Translations under genes and position numbers: made by a program | Shown here: positions 55,501 to 64,000 of the stretch, one piece after another | Numbering within the stretch: position 1 is the stretch's first letter | How the letters are laid out: each line of letters opens with the position of its first letter | The notes under the pieces: generated by a model | Databases searched by the model: none | Told to the model about the DNA's origin: nothing | What the model saw: the letters and a program-made list of their open reading frames with translations, nothing else | Source: Malachius bipustulatus | Lineage: Eukaryota; Arthropoda; Insecta; Coleoptera; Melyridae | Reading direction: 5' to 3' | DNA length: 64,000 nucleotides | Assembly (NCBI GenBank): GCA_910589415.1 | Contig: OU342638.1 | Span: 5,642,001-5,706,000, forward strand

Positions 55501-58201
55501 GAAACATTTATGTAATAAATCGAAATATTACTAAGCGCCGCCATAAAAACGACATTTAAAAAAAAAACTTGAAACGTAATTTCACGTACCGTTAGTGTGT
55601 GATAAGCTGTCTGCGGCAAGAAGTTATTTTTTATCGATAAATATTACTTACCAGAAACGCAAAAGCAATTTTTTTTTAATTCTGTGCCATATTGATCAAC
55701 ATTTACTATTTATCAGATCGTTTACATAATCTTTGCAGTAATGGCGGCAAGAGGTTTATCCGTAAATATGGCCGCCTTAAGAGAATATAACTTAAAAGTG
55801 GCGTTTGTCACATTTTACGACTATAAAGGGTTCATCACTCAAACCGTAGTGGCAAAACTGAAAATATTTCACTTCTAGGTGGCTTTCGAATAACAAGTGG
55901 CCAAGGGAACTATATGAACTAAAGAACAAGCCAATCGATTTCTTCGTCACATGAAAGTGATTTCGAACAGTTATTTAAACCATTCTGTCACTATATTTAT
56001 TTGCAATAGTACCTACCTACAATAATTACTGTCGTTGATAATAATGGAACTTGAAAAATGAATGAAAATAATTTACGTAGGTATAGGTAAGTTTAGGTTC
56101 TCCGTGTTCTACTTAAATAAACGAAATGAATGGTCGAAGTACTACCTACATGATGGTTGAAATTGTTTAGGTGATCGTGGTTTGTTTACAAGACCACCAT
56201 TTTAACCGATGTATTTTCCAACTGTTGTTTTTATTTTCTATAAAACGTTGTTGAATGTCGAAAACTCCTTTTCTTGCCTGAGATTTTATTATCCATTATT
56301 ATAATAATGTTGAAAAGGATTTTAAAACCAACACTGACACTTTTCTACAATATACCTACCTAACCCTACTTAGTCTGATTCTTACCCTTAACAGTCACCA
56401 GTAGGTTATTTTTTCTTAAAAGTTATTTTCGCAAGTTCTTGCCACATTTTGGTGGCTCAAATCTTATTCAAATTATCAAAGTTACTTTTCTTGGTGGCAG
56501 AATTCTGACGATCGGTGCTGCATGCCACTAGAGTGTGATGAATCTTCAAAGATATTAAAGAAGTTTTGAGAACGATGCGGCCACTTTTAATATATCACTT
56601 CAAAGCTGTCGCCACTTTTAGGTGATATTTTAGTGCTTTTTGTTGGTGACTGCAGCTTTCACTTTCCACTTCATAGTTGTAGAACTTTCAAGTGGTTATT
56701 AGGAGGAAAAATAACGTTTTGAGCACCTAAAGTAGCACCAAGATGTTATGAAACTATCAAGTGGCCACGCTGGTATGAATGCACCGTGATTACCACTATG
56801 AATATAGGATATACAGTTTTTTCTACTGTAAAGTTTTAAATTGAGTGGAAAATAAGTGATAGTCACTTTCTCAAAGTTCCGGTATAAAATGAGAAGGTGG
56901 TTGTACCCTCTGATGCTACTTGGGACAGACCAGAATGACATCATAGAAGAGCAGATCTGACAACAGATCTCGTTGTTCATTGGTTCAGTTTATAGTGGAT
57001 GAGTCCTGGTCAAAGTCTGTCGGCGCTCCTCTGGACAATTCCTATCGGACCTGGTTGGTCTATACGTGGTCGGCATCTAGTTAGGAAGCTGGTCTGGTCG
57101 GCGGTACAGTTCAGAGCTGATAAGGCCAGAGCCGGTCACAGCTGCTTGGTTGGTCAACATGTGCCGGAGCTGGTTGGTCAGCATCTGGTCATCTTCCTAT
57201 GTATCTGGTCTCGTCAGCGTTGCAGTTCATAGCGGATAAGGCCTGGCCTGGTCAGAACCAGTTGTCTTCTTTGCTCTGATCAGCTCTGGTCAACTATCGG
57301 ACCTGGTTGCTCAACACAAGCTGGAACTGCTTGGTCTGCATCTGGTCATCTTCTTATGGATCAGGTCTCGTCGACAGTGCAGTTCTGTAAAATGAGGCCT
57401 GGTCAGCGTCTATCAGCGCTGACATGACCCCAGAAATAATAATCTGAATAAAAGAATCACAAATTAGACTTTAAACTTTAAGGCGAAATAATTTTTTCTA
57501 TGAAACGGGTGAACGGGTCCGATTAAATACAAATTTGACGGTTTTGTATATTTCTTAACAATCAATCGTTCTTATTCGTGTAGGTACGAGAAGTCGTATA
57601 CAGTGGGCTTATATAATGACAGCGATGACCTGGTAGGCGCCGTATGTGTGGACAACCACCCCAACGTACCATCTGTTGCACCCTGGGTTTGGGAAGAATG
57701 GGTCATCGCTGCTTACGGCCTAGAACATCTTCATCCTTTCAACACTTGTTGGATCCATCTGGCAATTTCTCATCACGACTATACCCTCTCCTTTCTCGAA
57801 TTGGCTCTTCGTTTCCTTTTCGAGAAAAACGGGTTCTGGAAACATGTGCTCATGATCGTGCCACCTGGAATCGGAATGGTCGAGTTCGCAGAGGAAATGG
57901 GAGTTAGAGTGCTACCTAAAGGTGATACAATAACGAGATCCCATAGACGAGACTATATTAGCAGTACTTGCAGGGTTTACTTCGGTGTCGCGTGTGCAGA
58001 CCATCTACCTGTTTTATCGGTACAACTTCATGAGCTCTTTTAAGATGCGCAGGGCGGTGATGGAGGATAATGACGACCTGGTGCCGCTACTCGATGCCCA
58101 CTGCAACCGCTTTACTAGATTATATGGAGAATTCTTCATCGCTGAGATCCTAAGCATACACGCTAATAGTGGTAGACAGATAGTTGTCGCCGAGTATGGA
58201 G
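49574..58201 (+). CDS. CFAP61: CFAP61-like ciliary gene, 5' coding exons
   Basis: Four exons join in frame: 49574-49663, 49737-49834, 57584-57921 and 57974-58201. Donors are AAG/GTATGT, TT/GTAAGT, AAAG/GTGATA and GGAG/GTATTG. Acceptors end TGTAAG, GTGTAG and TTGCAG. The 251 encoded residues include SARLVEQIMDEKAYRMFG, VGLYNDSDDLVGAVCV and MRRAVMEDNDDLVPLLD, then RLYGEFFIAEIL. These match the CFAP61 N-terminal domain (lipid/nucleotide-fold region followed by RKARVEDHDDLMPI-like). CFAP61 is a radial-spoke-associated axonemal protein; in insects it would act in sperm and sensory cilia. The protein is normally over 1000 residues, and I find no further convincing exon after 58201. Intron 2 (7.7 kb) is filled with transposons, and intron 3 is only 52 bp. 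Confidence 0.78.
49836..50130. other. Start of CFAP61-like intron 2
   Basis: Nothing recognised. The minus strand is open here (CTTWKVHYDDRYLKGA) but I cannot assign it to a family. Confidence 0.35.
50131..52690 (+). pseudogene. LINE 3: 5'-truncated LOA-like element (RT, RNase H, tail)
   Basis: It begins inside RT (FKSPGVDGIFPALL) and shows SFLDIEGAFDN, GCPQGGVLSPLMCSLVVDEL and the catalytic GYADDIVIM (near 50838). RNase H follows with YTDGSKTVKGTGAG and ILTDSQAAIKRL in shifted frames. After a MITE (51981-52215) the zinc tail continues with LTGFLTGHCKL-like and CDAIELKRSNVLG. The 3' end has the LOA-type ACAATAGATC...AGGTCGCAGTG. At least six frame breaks are present. Confidence 0.85.
51981..52215. 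mobile_element. MITE with AGGGGCCTGTTTCACAAAA ends
   Basis: It is a 235-bp unit with 18-19 bp perfect terminal inverted repeats and an AT-rich interior of TTATTAATAATAG words. It interrupts LINE 3 between its RNase H and C-terminal regions. No clear target duplication (GACC versus GATC at the edges). Confidence 0.85.
52762..53007. mobile_element. Partial second copy of the 42954 MITE
   Basis: Inverted relative to 42954-43335. The terminus GGTGAACGTACCC is intact at 53007 and followed by ATT. The other end breaks off at 52762 in the middle of the element. Mismatches are modest. Confidence 0.85.
53011..53688. other. CFAP61-like intron sequence, nothing recognised
   Basis: No ORF of note and no repeat that I can define. 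Confidence 0.4.
53689..54258 (+). repeat. Diverged solo LTR related to the 17026-23134 gypsy
   Basis: It begins TATAACGAGACC, the 5' LTR start of that family, here on the plus strand. It keeps GACATTTC(T)AGA and GAGAAACAGTTGATTATTTAGA-like words and an AATAAAGACTTTTG tail in the same order. It ends near TTTTACA at 54258. Flanks do not show a clean duplication, and divergence is high, so it is a related subfamily. Confidence 0.65.
54259..54997. other. CFAP61-like intron sequence
   Basis: Contains a run of about 10 G near 54458. A GATCTGA/CCTGACCTGA-rich stretch at 54760-54960 is probably part of the same degenerate repeat that resumes at 56925. Confidence 0.4.
54998..56924. mobile_element. 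CCCA-terminated palindrome-array element 3 (GTGGCCAC type)
   Basis: It is a 1927-bp unit beginning CCCAAGTAGCAT and ending ATGCTACTTGGG, flanked by AC on both sides (54996-54997, 56925-56926). Both arms (to about 55230 and from about 56400) are rich in CCACTTTT, GTGGCCAC and GTGGTTACCAC words. The middle encodes nothing recognisable. Length, terminus and 2-bp duplication match the elements at 3569 and 7329. Confidence 0.78.
56990..57415. repeat. Degenerate ~145-bp tandem repeat rich in CTGGTC
   Basis: Three diverged units share GTTGGTCAGCATCTGGTCAT-like, TATCTGGTCTCGTC-like and GCAGTTCATAGCGGATAAGG-like words at about 57060, 57170 and 57320. It lies just before CFAP61-like exon 3. Confidence 0.75.
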
Positions 58202-59781
58202 GTATTGTGCTAGAAATTAACATCTCTAAGAGAAATCTCATTATTCCAGCCAAATACAAAATAATGATGATAATAACAATAATGTCAAAAAATAATCAAT
58301 ATATTTATTATTGTTATTATTAATATTATGATCAAACGCAACCATCATTATTAAAATTTAATAAAAAGTTTAGGACGACATATTATCGACTTCAGGAACG
58401 ATACAGAAAAACAATAACAAAAAAGGTTTATGTTTTCAACCCTTACTTTGTAGACTCTCTGCATACTGATTAATTTATTATTATTTAATTTAATATTAGT
58501 CTGCTTAACCAGATTTATATCAGTCGATCACTCCTCAGCTGTACATTTTTAGTATCTAATTTAAAATAATTGAACAATGTTTACATTTACAAAAACAATG
58601 TTTCATGAGATTACTCTTCACTATCATTGATTGTCTTATTTTTAATCATTCGAAACTTGCTTTCCAGAGGTTGTTTAAATATGAAAGATACTTACAGGTG
58701 AAATTGTAGCAGTGCACACAAATTCACCAAAAGGTGAATCTTGCAGGAAATTGGAACAGCAACGTAGTCGTTCCTCTTCCACGATATAAAAATAAATACC
58801 GTACTGACTACGAGTATAAATTATGTTGTCTATTGATATGCTGACGTCACGGAAACACTTGTATTAATTAAGTCTATTGAAATCAAAAGTTTTGCGGCTT
58901 TCGTTGCTTAATTTAATCGCGGCCGGGCAGATGGAAGACATCGGAAGGAATTAATTTCCAGGAACAATTTCACTTATTCGCGTGTTTGTTGACTTAGATA
59001 TCACGATGTAACAATGACAATATGTCCGATAATTCGCGAGAATCTTGTTAGAGACGTAATTCTCGAAACGGAGATAAGCATTCGGTGGCCCTTTGACTTC
59101 GAATTCGAAAATTGTTAAGATAATTTTGTTGAACAATTTAGTTTCTAGATATGTAAATACGGTGAAAAGATTAAATAGATAAGAAATTGAGGCAAGATAC
59201 AGGTGAGGCTTGCCGTCGTTCGTCGACCCGACCGCTCACCCTGACAGCCCAGCCTCGTCTTTCGTGCTAGCTTGTCGGGCTCCCCGACCGCGCTCTGGAT
59301 AAGTCAGCAACCTTTATGTCATCTTTCACCTCTTCCATTCGTCACTTCTCGCGCGTCCCCTTTCCTCTCTTTCTAGTTTATCGTTTTAGGCATGTCCGAT
59401 GCCCGCTAGGTGATATCGTAATCGTAAAATTGTAACTGACCTAAGGTCCGTGAATTTAAACACGCTGTTGTTTTAGAAAAGGTTGTTAACAATTTTTGCT
59501 GGATAAAATAATTTTAATTTTGTCGTTAAAATACGCGTAGATAGACTTTAACGTCGCTAATGCGTTACAAGCTATTGACCTAAGGACCGAAGATGCATTT
59601 TTTAACAGACAAAACCAAGGTAAAGTTAGATAAATATTCTTAAATTCTTAAATCTACAAGACAGTGGCGATTCCTCGCAACATCTGCAGGTGTTTAGCTA
59701 GGCAGCGAGCTAAGCTGTAACAGACGCTACTTGAAATAGGTCGCACTGTTCTTCTGGAACCACACCAAACCGGAATTTGTA
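58202..59781. other. Sequence after CFAP61-like exon 4
   Basis: No further exon can be supported. 58691-58790 is open after a possible acceptor (TTACAG) but does not resemble CFAP61. The GC-richer stretch 59200-59400 is unassigned. The part near 59700-59781 continues the gypsy remnant seen from 60414. Confidence 0.4.
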
Positions 59782-60411
59782 CCGGGTGTCCCAACACTAG
59801 TGTCCACCCCCTAAATAGAGCTTAATTTTAAAGATAAAAAATTGAAACTTTAAGGATTTGTGTACTTGATATAGGACCACGGAATGGCATAATCAGTTTC
59901 ATTAAAAAAAATTAGTTCGGGCGCCAGCGATAAAAAACTGTAAGATGGTGGTAAATTGTCGAAAAAAAAATGGATTTTTTTTTCAATACATACGTAGAAA
60001 TCGATTAATAAAATCAATATCACTTGAAAGAAATGTGAAAAAATAATTATAAGGCTTTAATTAAATAAAATATAATTATATAGCAATGACAGGTAGACAA
60101 TATAATCTGAACAATATAATCAATATAATCTGAAAACGGTAGGTGCAATAAGTTTTATGACAAAGTAAATAAGGCCCAAATAAATAGAAGTACGGCTCTT
60201 GCTGGGCTAGCCGGCACACTGAACCTGCACTGGACAGTGTATGGACTCATGAAAAAGGTTTATTATTAAGGTATATTAAAAATGTTTTTTAATGAAACTA
60301 ATTATGCCATTCCGGGGTCCTATATCAAGTACACAAATCCTCAAAGTTTCAATTTTTTATCTTTAAAATTAAGCTCGATTTAGGGGGTGGACACTGTGTT
60401 GGGACACCCGG
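59782..60411. mobile_element. Tc1/mariner-type MITE, 630 bp, long inverted repeats
   Basis: Ends CCGGGTGTCCCAACA and its complement are flanked by TA on both sides (59780-59781, 60412-60413). Arms extend about 130 bp with few differences. There is no transposase. It interrupts the 3' part of the gypsy remnant's Pol. Confidence 0.88.
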
Positions 60412-60413
60412 TA

Positions 60414-61556
60414 CATGCCTGAATGCAAGGCCTTCCTGCCAAGTCTTCGAATGAACAACTATAATATTTTCATCTCGTTCTGGTTTGATTACCCTGGCGT
60501 CTGCTGTTGAGTCGTCATTATTTCCAGTGTAAGGCGTAAATCGGTTGTAATGGACAATTCTTGGTTTTCCCCTGAGCTGCTTCTGAATTCTGTACACTAC
60601 GTCGCTGATCTTCGCTAGCATTTGATACGGCTCCTGCCAAGACGATATCAGTTTTGGAGATTGGCCTCGGCCTTGGTCTGCTAGCTGCCTTCCGGAGCCT
60701 TTGATGTCGTAGGTCTCCTTCATTCTGTCGCTAGCATTTTGTATGTGCGCTCGTACTTGCTCATGTATACACCATATTCTGACGAAACTCACTTGTGTAT
60801 TCCTCACCAGTAATTTCTTCTATCGGAGGGCAACCTAATTTCAAGTTGCAGGGTAGCCTCAACTCTCTTCGACCCATCACTATCATCGCAGGTGTTTGGC
60901 CTGTACTCTCATTACAGCAGATCTGTAGGCCAAAAGGAGCAGATTGCCATCAGATTGCGGGTGGAAAGTAGTTGTCCTGATCTTAGGTATCGTATCCCCT
61001 GGAGTCTGCACATGTTCTGGAATAGGTTGGACTTAAAATTCCTACCCTGATCCGAGTGAAGCTCCAATGATACACCGAATCGACAGACGCATTCCTTGAC
61101 CAAAACCTCAGCGATCGTTGCGGCTTCTTGATTTGGTAAGGCATAGACGTCGACCCATTTGCTAAAATAATGCATAGCGACCGCTATGTACTTGTTGCCT
61201 GCCTCACTTTTTGGGAACGGTCCGGCTAGATCGATGGCCATATTTTCAAACGGGCTGCCTACGTTGGGGTCATGCTGTCTTATTGGAGCTCGTTTCTTAC
61301 TCTGGGGGTCTATTACTTGCTGCACAAGTAGCGCATTTCTTGCGCCATTCATTCACGTCTTCTTTACAGTTCACCCAGTTCTCGTAGCTTACTGAGCGTC
61401 ATTGCTACCCCAAAATCTCCGCTAGATGCTCCATTATGCATCTCCCTAAGTAATTCTGAGATTCGGTTCCTGGGAAATACGATCTGCTTACGTTCTTCCT
61501 GTTGAAATAATAACATTATGTCTGTATTGTCTGTGTCATATGTCACTTGTCTTTCT
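60414..61556 (-). pseudogene. Gypsy Pol remnant (integrase), 412-like
   Basis: Integrase pieces run from an HHCC-region fragment near 61480 through PFENMAIDLAGPFPKSE, ELHSDQGRNFKSNLF and the C-terminal chromodomain-like region (KISDVVYRIQKQLRG, 60600). It aligns well with the Pol at 17659 but has many stops and shifts. It is cut upstream by the copia insertion at 61561 and downstream by the MITE at 59782. Confidence 0.85.
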
Positions 61557-61560
61557 TAGT

Positions 61561-61701
61561 TGATACTGTATTGGTACTGTTACAATTATGCTGATCAAGT
61601 GTTATATTGTTCTTTTCAATTATATTCATTTTTATTCAAAGTATTATTGTTGTTAATAATTAATACCCGAGTCTGGCTCTGGAATCAATCCACTGCCATC
61701 A
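61561..61701 (+). repeat. 5' LTR of copia element B
   Basis: Begins TGATACTG and ends CTGCCATCA (TGAT...ATCA), 141 bp, directly before the primer site. Short LTRs are normal in copia elements. Confidence 0.75.
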
Positions 61702-61717
61702 GGTTATGGGCACAGTA
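61702..61717 (+). promoter_or_regulatory. Copia primer-binding site (initiator tRNA-Met internal type)
   Basis: GGTTATGGGCACAGTA resembles the primer site of Drosophila copia, which uses a 5' half of initiator tRNA-Met. It abuts the LTR. Confidence 0.75.
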
Positions 61718-61766
61718 TTTATACTCGTGGTATCTGTAACGTGGTATCTGTAAACCCACTGTAAAC

Positions 61767-64000
61767 ATGGCTCATTCGTCTGGTAGTCTTCATCCAATTG
61801 AAAGATTAAAAGGTAGAGAAAATTTCAGTACTTGGAGTTTTGCTATGCAAACCTACCTTGAACATGAAGATTTATGGACTTGTGTATCAGGTTCAGAAAC
61901 TGATGGTGCAAAGAATGTAAAAGCTAGGGCGAAGATAATTTTGTCAATTGATCCTATCAATTATGCACATGTAGAAGAGACGAAGACTGCGAAAGAGTGT
62001 TGGGATAAACTGAAAGAAGTTTTTGATGACTCTGGACTGACACGAAAAGTGAATCTTTTGAGAACTCTAATTACCACAAGATTAAAGAACTGTAATTCTG
62101 TGGAAGAATATGTGAATATAATAATTTGTACTTCTCACAAGCTTAGTAATATTGGGTTCAAAGTGAGCGAAGAATGGGTTGGAGCTCTGTTACTAGCTGG
62201 CCTACCTGAAATGTATAGACCAATGATAATGGCTGTAGAAAGCTCAGGGATCAGTATTACTGGAGATTTAATCAAGACAAAGCTGCTGCAAGAAGTCAAA
62301 TCTGAGAAAACAAAGAAATATGCCAATGATTCTGCTTTTTATAGTAACAAAAATGATTACAAAGGAAAACGACCTGAAAATGTAAATAAGATTCGTTGTT
62401 TTGAATGTAATAAATATGGGCACAGATCGTACAATTGTCCTACTCCAAAAAGTAAGGACAAAAAATCATATGAGAAGAGATCACACTCTCAGAAGAATGC
62501 ATTACATGCTACTTTACTTTCGACTTCGAGAATTGAATCGTCCGAGTGGTATATCGATTCAGGTGCTTCAGCTCATATGACTCTTCGTGAAGACTGGTTA
62601 CGAGATAAATCTGCTACTGCTCAAAAGGAAATAACTGTTGCAAATAACGAGAAACTGCTGGTGAAAAACTCTGGGAATGTTTCAGTTTCATTGAGGGTGA
62701 ATGACCAAGAAAAGGAAGTAGATATAAAAAACGTTATGTTTGTGGCAAATTTATCAGCCAATCTATTGTCAGTAATACAATTGACAAAAAAAGGTTACTC
62801 TGTAGAATTTAATTGTCATGGCTGTCAGATTCATGATGATAAAGGAAATTTAATTGCAACTGGAAGCATCAAAAATGATATGTACTGTTTAGATTGCTCT
62901 GTAGATACTGCTGCAATGGTGAAAAATTCAAAGTCTGATTTTGAGTTATGGCATAGGAGATTGGGACACATGAGTATTGATAAAATGAAAATCTTGGGAA
63001 AAGATTTACCTGCAGAAGTTCAATTTAAAGATGTTGATGCTGTATGCCCGGTTTGTATAAAGGGCAAACATCACAGATTGCCATTCAATCACAAGGGTGA
63101 ACGGGCTTCCGAAATGTTACAGTTGGTACATTCTGATCTTTGTGGACCCATGGAAGAAAAATCTGTCGGAGGTGCGAAGTATTTTTTGACGTTTATTGAT
63201 GATTATTCAAGGAAAGTTTTCATCTATTTTTTGGAAACTAAAGATGAGGTGGAGGAAACATTTGGAGATTTCAAACTTCATGTTGAAAATCAGAGCGGAA
63301 AGAAAATCAAATGCTTGCGTACTGATAATGGTGGTGAGTACAAGAGTAAAAGTTTCCAAAATTTTCTGAGGAAGAGTGGTATAATTCATCAAACAACGGT
63401 GCCGTTTACTCCAGAACAAAATGGCTTGGCCGAACGAACAAATCGATCAATTGTGAAAAAGGCCAGATGCATGCTGTTTGATGCGAAACTAGATAAACAA
63501 TTTTGGGCAGAAGCTGCTTCAACTGCTGTTTATTTGCTGAATAGATCCCCTGCAAGAGGTTTGAAGAATTTGATTCCTGAAGAAGTTTGGACGGCAAGAA
63601 ACAGAATCTTGAAACTCTTAAAATTTTTGGATGCAAAGCATTTGCTCATATTCCAAAAGAGAAGAGAAGAAAATGGGATCCTAAATCGCATGAATTGATC
63701 TTTGTTGGTTATTCTGAAAATGTCAAGGGTTACCGATTATTTAATCCAAAAACCAGAAAGATAATCTTGAGCAGAGACGTGTGTTTTGATGAACATAATT
63801 TTGATCGCATGAGGGAAAGTGATGAAGATGTCTTTCCAATGTTTTTAAATGACAGTGAAGTCAGAACTGAAGATCAGAAGCAAACTGATGAACAGTTCAA
63901 TCCTGTGGGGGTTACTGAACAAAATGAAAATGAACAAAAGGTTGAAGTTGATCGAATCAACGATATAGAAATTATTAATGAAGATTCTTCAGATGATGAA
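61767..64000 (+). CDS. Copia Gag-Pol, partial at window end, one frameshift
   Basis: The first frame (61767-63698) encodes Gag (KGRENFSTWSFAMQTYL), a CCHC knuckle (211-224) and protease DSG at 264-266. The integrase zinc motif is H396, H401, C427 and C430. The integrase core is D457, D520 (RTDNGGEYKS) and E556. A one-base deletion near 63593 moves the conserved integrase tail (GCKAF..IP, IFVGYSE) into another frame, which stays open to 64000. RT lies beyond the window. Apart from this lesion the copy looks intact. Confidence 0.93.

Larger units (their letters stand above)
61561..64000 (+). mobile_element. Copia (Ty1) retrotransposon B, 5' portion
   Basis: It comprises a 5' LTR (61561-61701), a copia-type primer site and a Gag-Pol frame running out of the window. 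It inserted into the gypsy remnant. The base run TTAGT just before the LTR may be one target-duplication copy, but the 3' side is outside the window. Confidence 0.9.

Noticed and set aside
58691..58790. Candidate fifth exon of the CFAP61-like gene
   Set aside because: An acceptor-like TTACAG and an open frame exist, but the peptide does not resemble CFAP61 and ends at a stop.
1..64000. tRNA or rRNA genes
   Set aside because: I looked for T-loop/B-box words and rRNA-like blocks on both strands and found none I could support.

Overview
The window reads as AT-rich arthropod (most likely insect) nuclear DNA. I base this on compact introns with GT/AG junctions, Mag-, 412- and copia-type LTR elements, LOA/I-type LINEs, many MITEs and hammerhead-ribozyme repeats. 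I cannot assign an order. Three host genes are visible among the transposons: a spliced pogo/Tigger-derived gene (+, coding 15104-25374), EMC3 (-, coding 37442-40510, four exons) and the first coding exons of a CFAP61-like ciliary gene (+, 49574-58201, continuing beyond what I can follow).

Layout. 1-2184: 3' part of a decayed copia element holding two MITEs. 2834-3387: solo LTR of the gypsy family found complete at 17026-23134. 3569-5552: element with terminus CCCATACAGCAC and GAATATTC-rich arms. 6331-7060: non-autonomous hAT element with an 8-bp target duplication. 7089-13957: young Mag-like gypsy with identical LTRs and an intact 1416-codon Gag-Pol, whose leader carries a second CCCA-terminated element (7329-9326) made of TGACGTCA arrays. 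15104-25374: Tigger-derived gene whose 8.5-kb intron contains a reverse LINE fragment, itself split by the 6.1-kb gypsy. 25725-28437: inverted-repeat element enclosing a solo LTR and a 219-bp perfect inverted repeat with a hammerhead ribozyme in each arm. 28812-36382: I-like LINE split by a 2-kb non-autonomous retroelement with 247-bp tandem repeats. 37442-40510: EMC3. 41085-42371: inverted-repeat block with two more hammerheads. 45355-49375: MITE split by a LOA-like LINE. 49574-58201: CFAP61-like gene, whose 7.7-kb second intron holds a LINE, two MITEs, a solo LTR, a third CCCA-terminated element and a tandem repeat. 59782-61556: gypsy remnant with a TA-flanked MITE. 61561-64000: start of a copia element.

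The most unusual signal is a set of three ~2-kb elements (3569-5552, 7329-9326, 54998-56924). They share the terminus CCCANRYAGCAY and a 2-bp target duplication, but each has arms filled with a different short palindrome (GAATATTC, TGACGTCA, GTGGCCAC-like). Second is the group of four hammerhead ribozymes arranged as two opposed pairs. All calls come from reading the sequence; no database search was possible.
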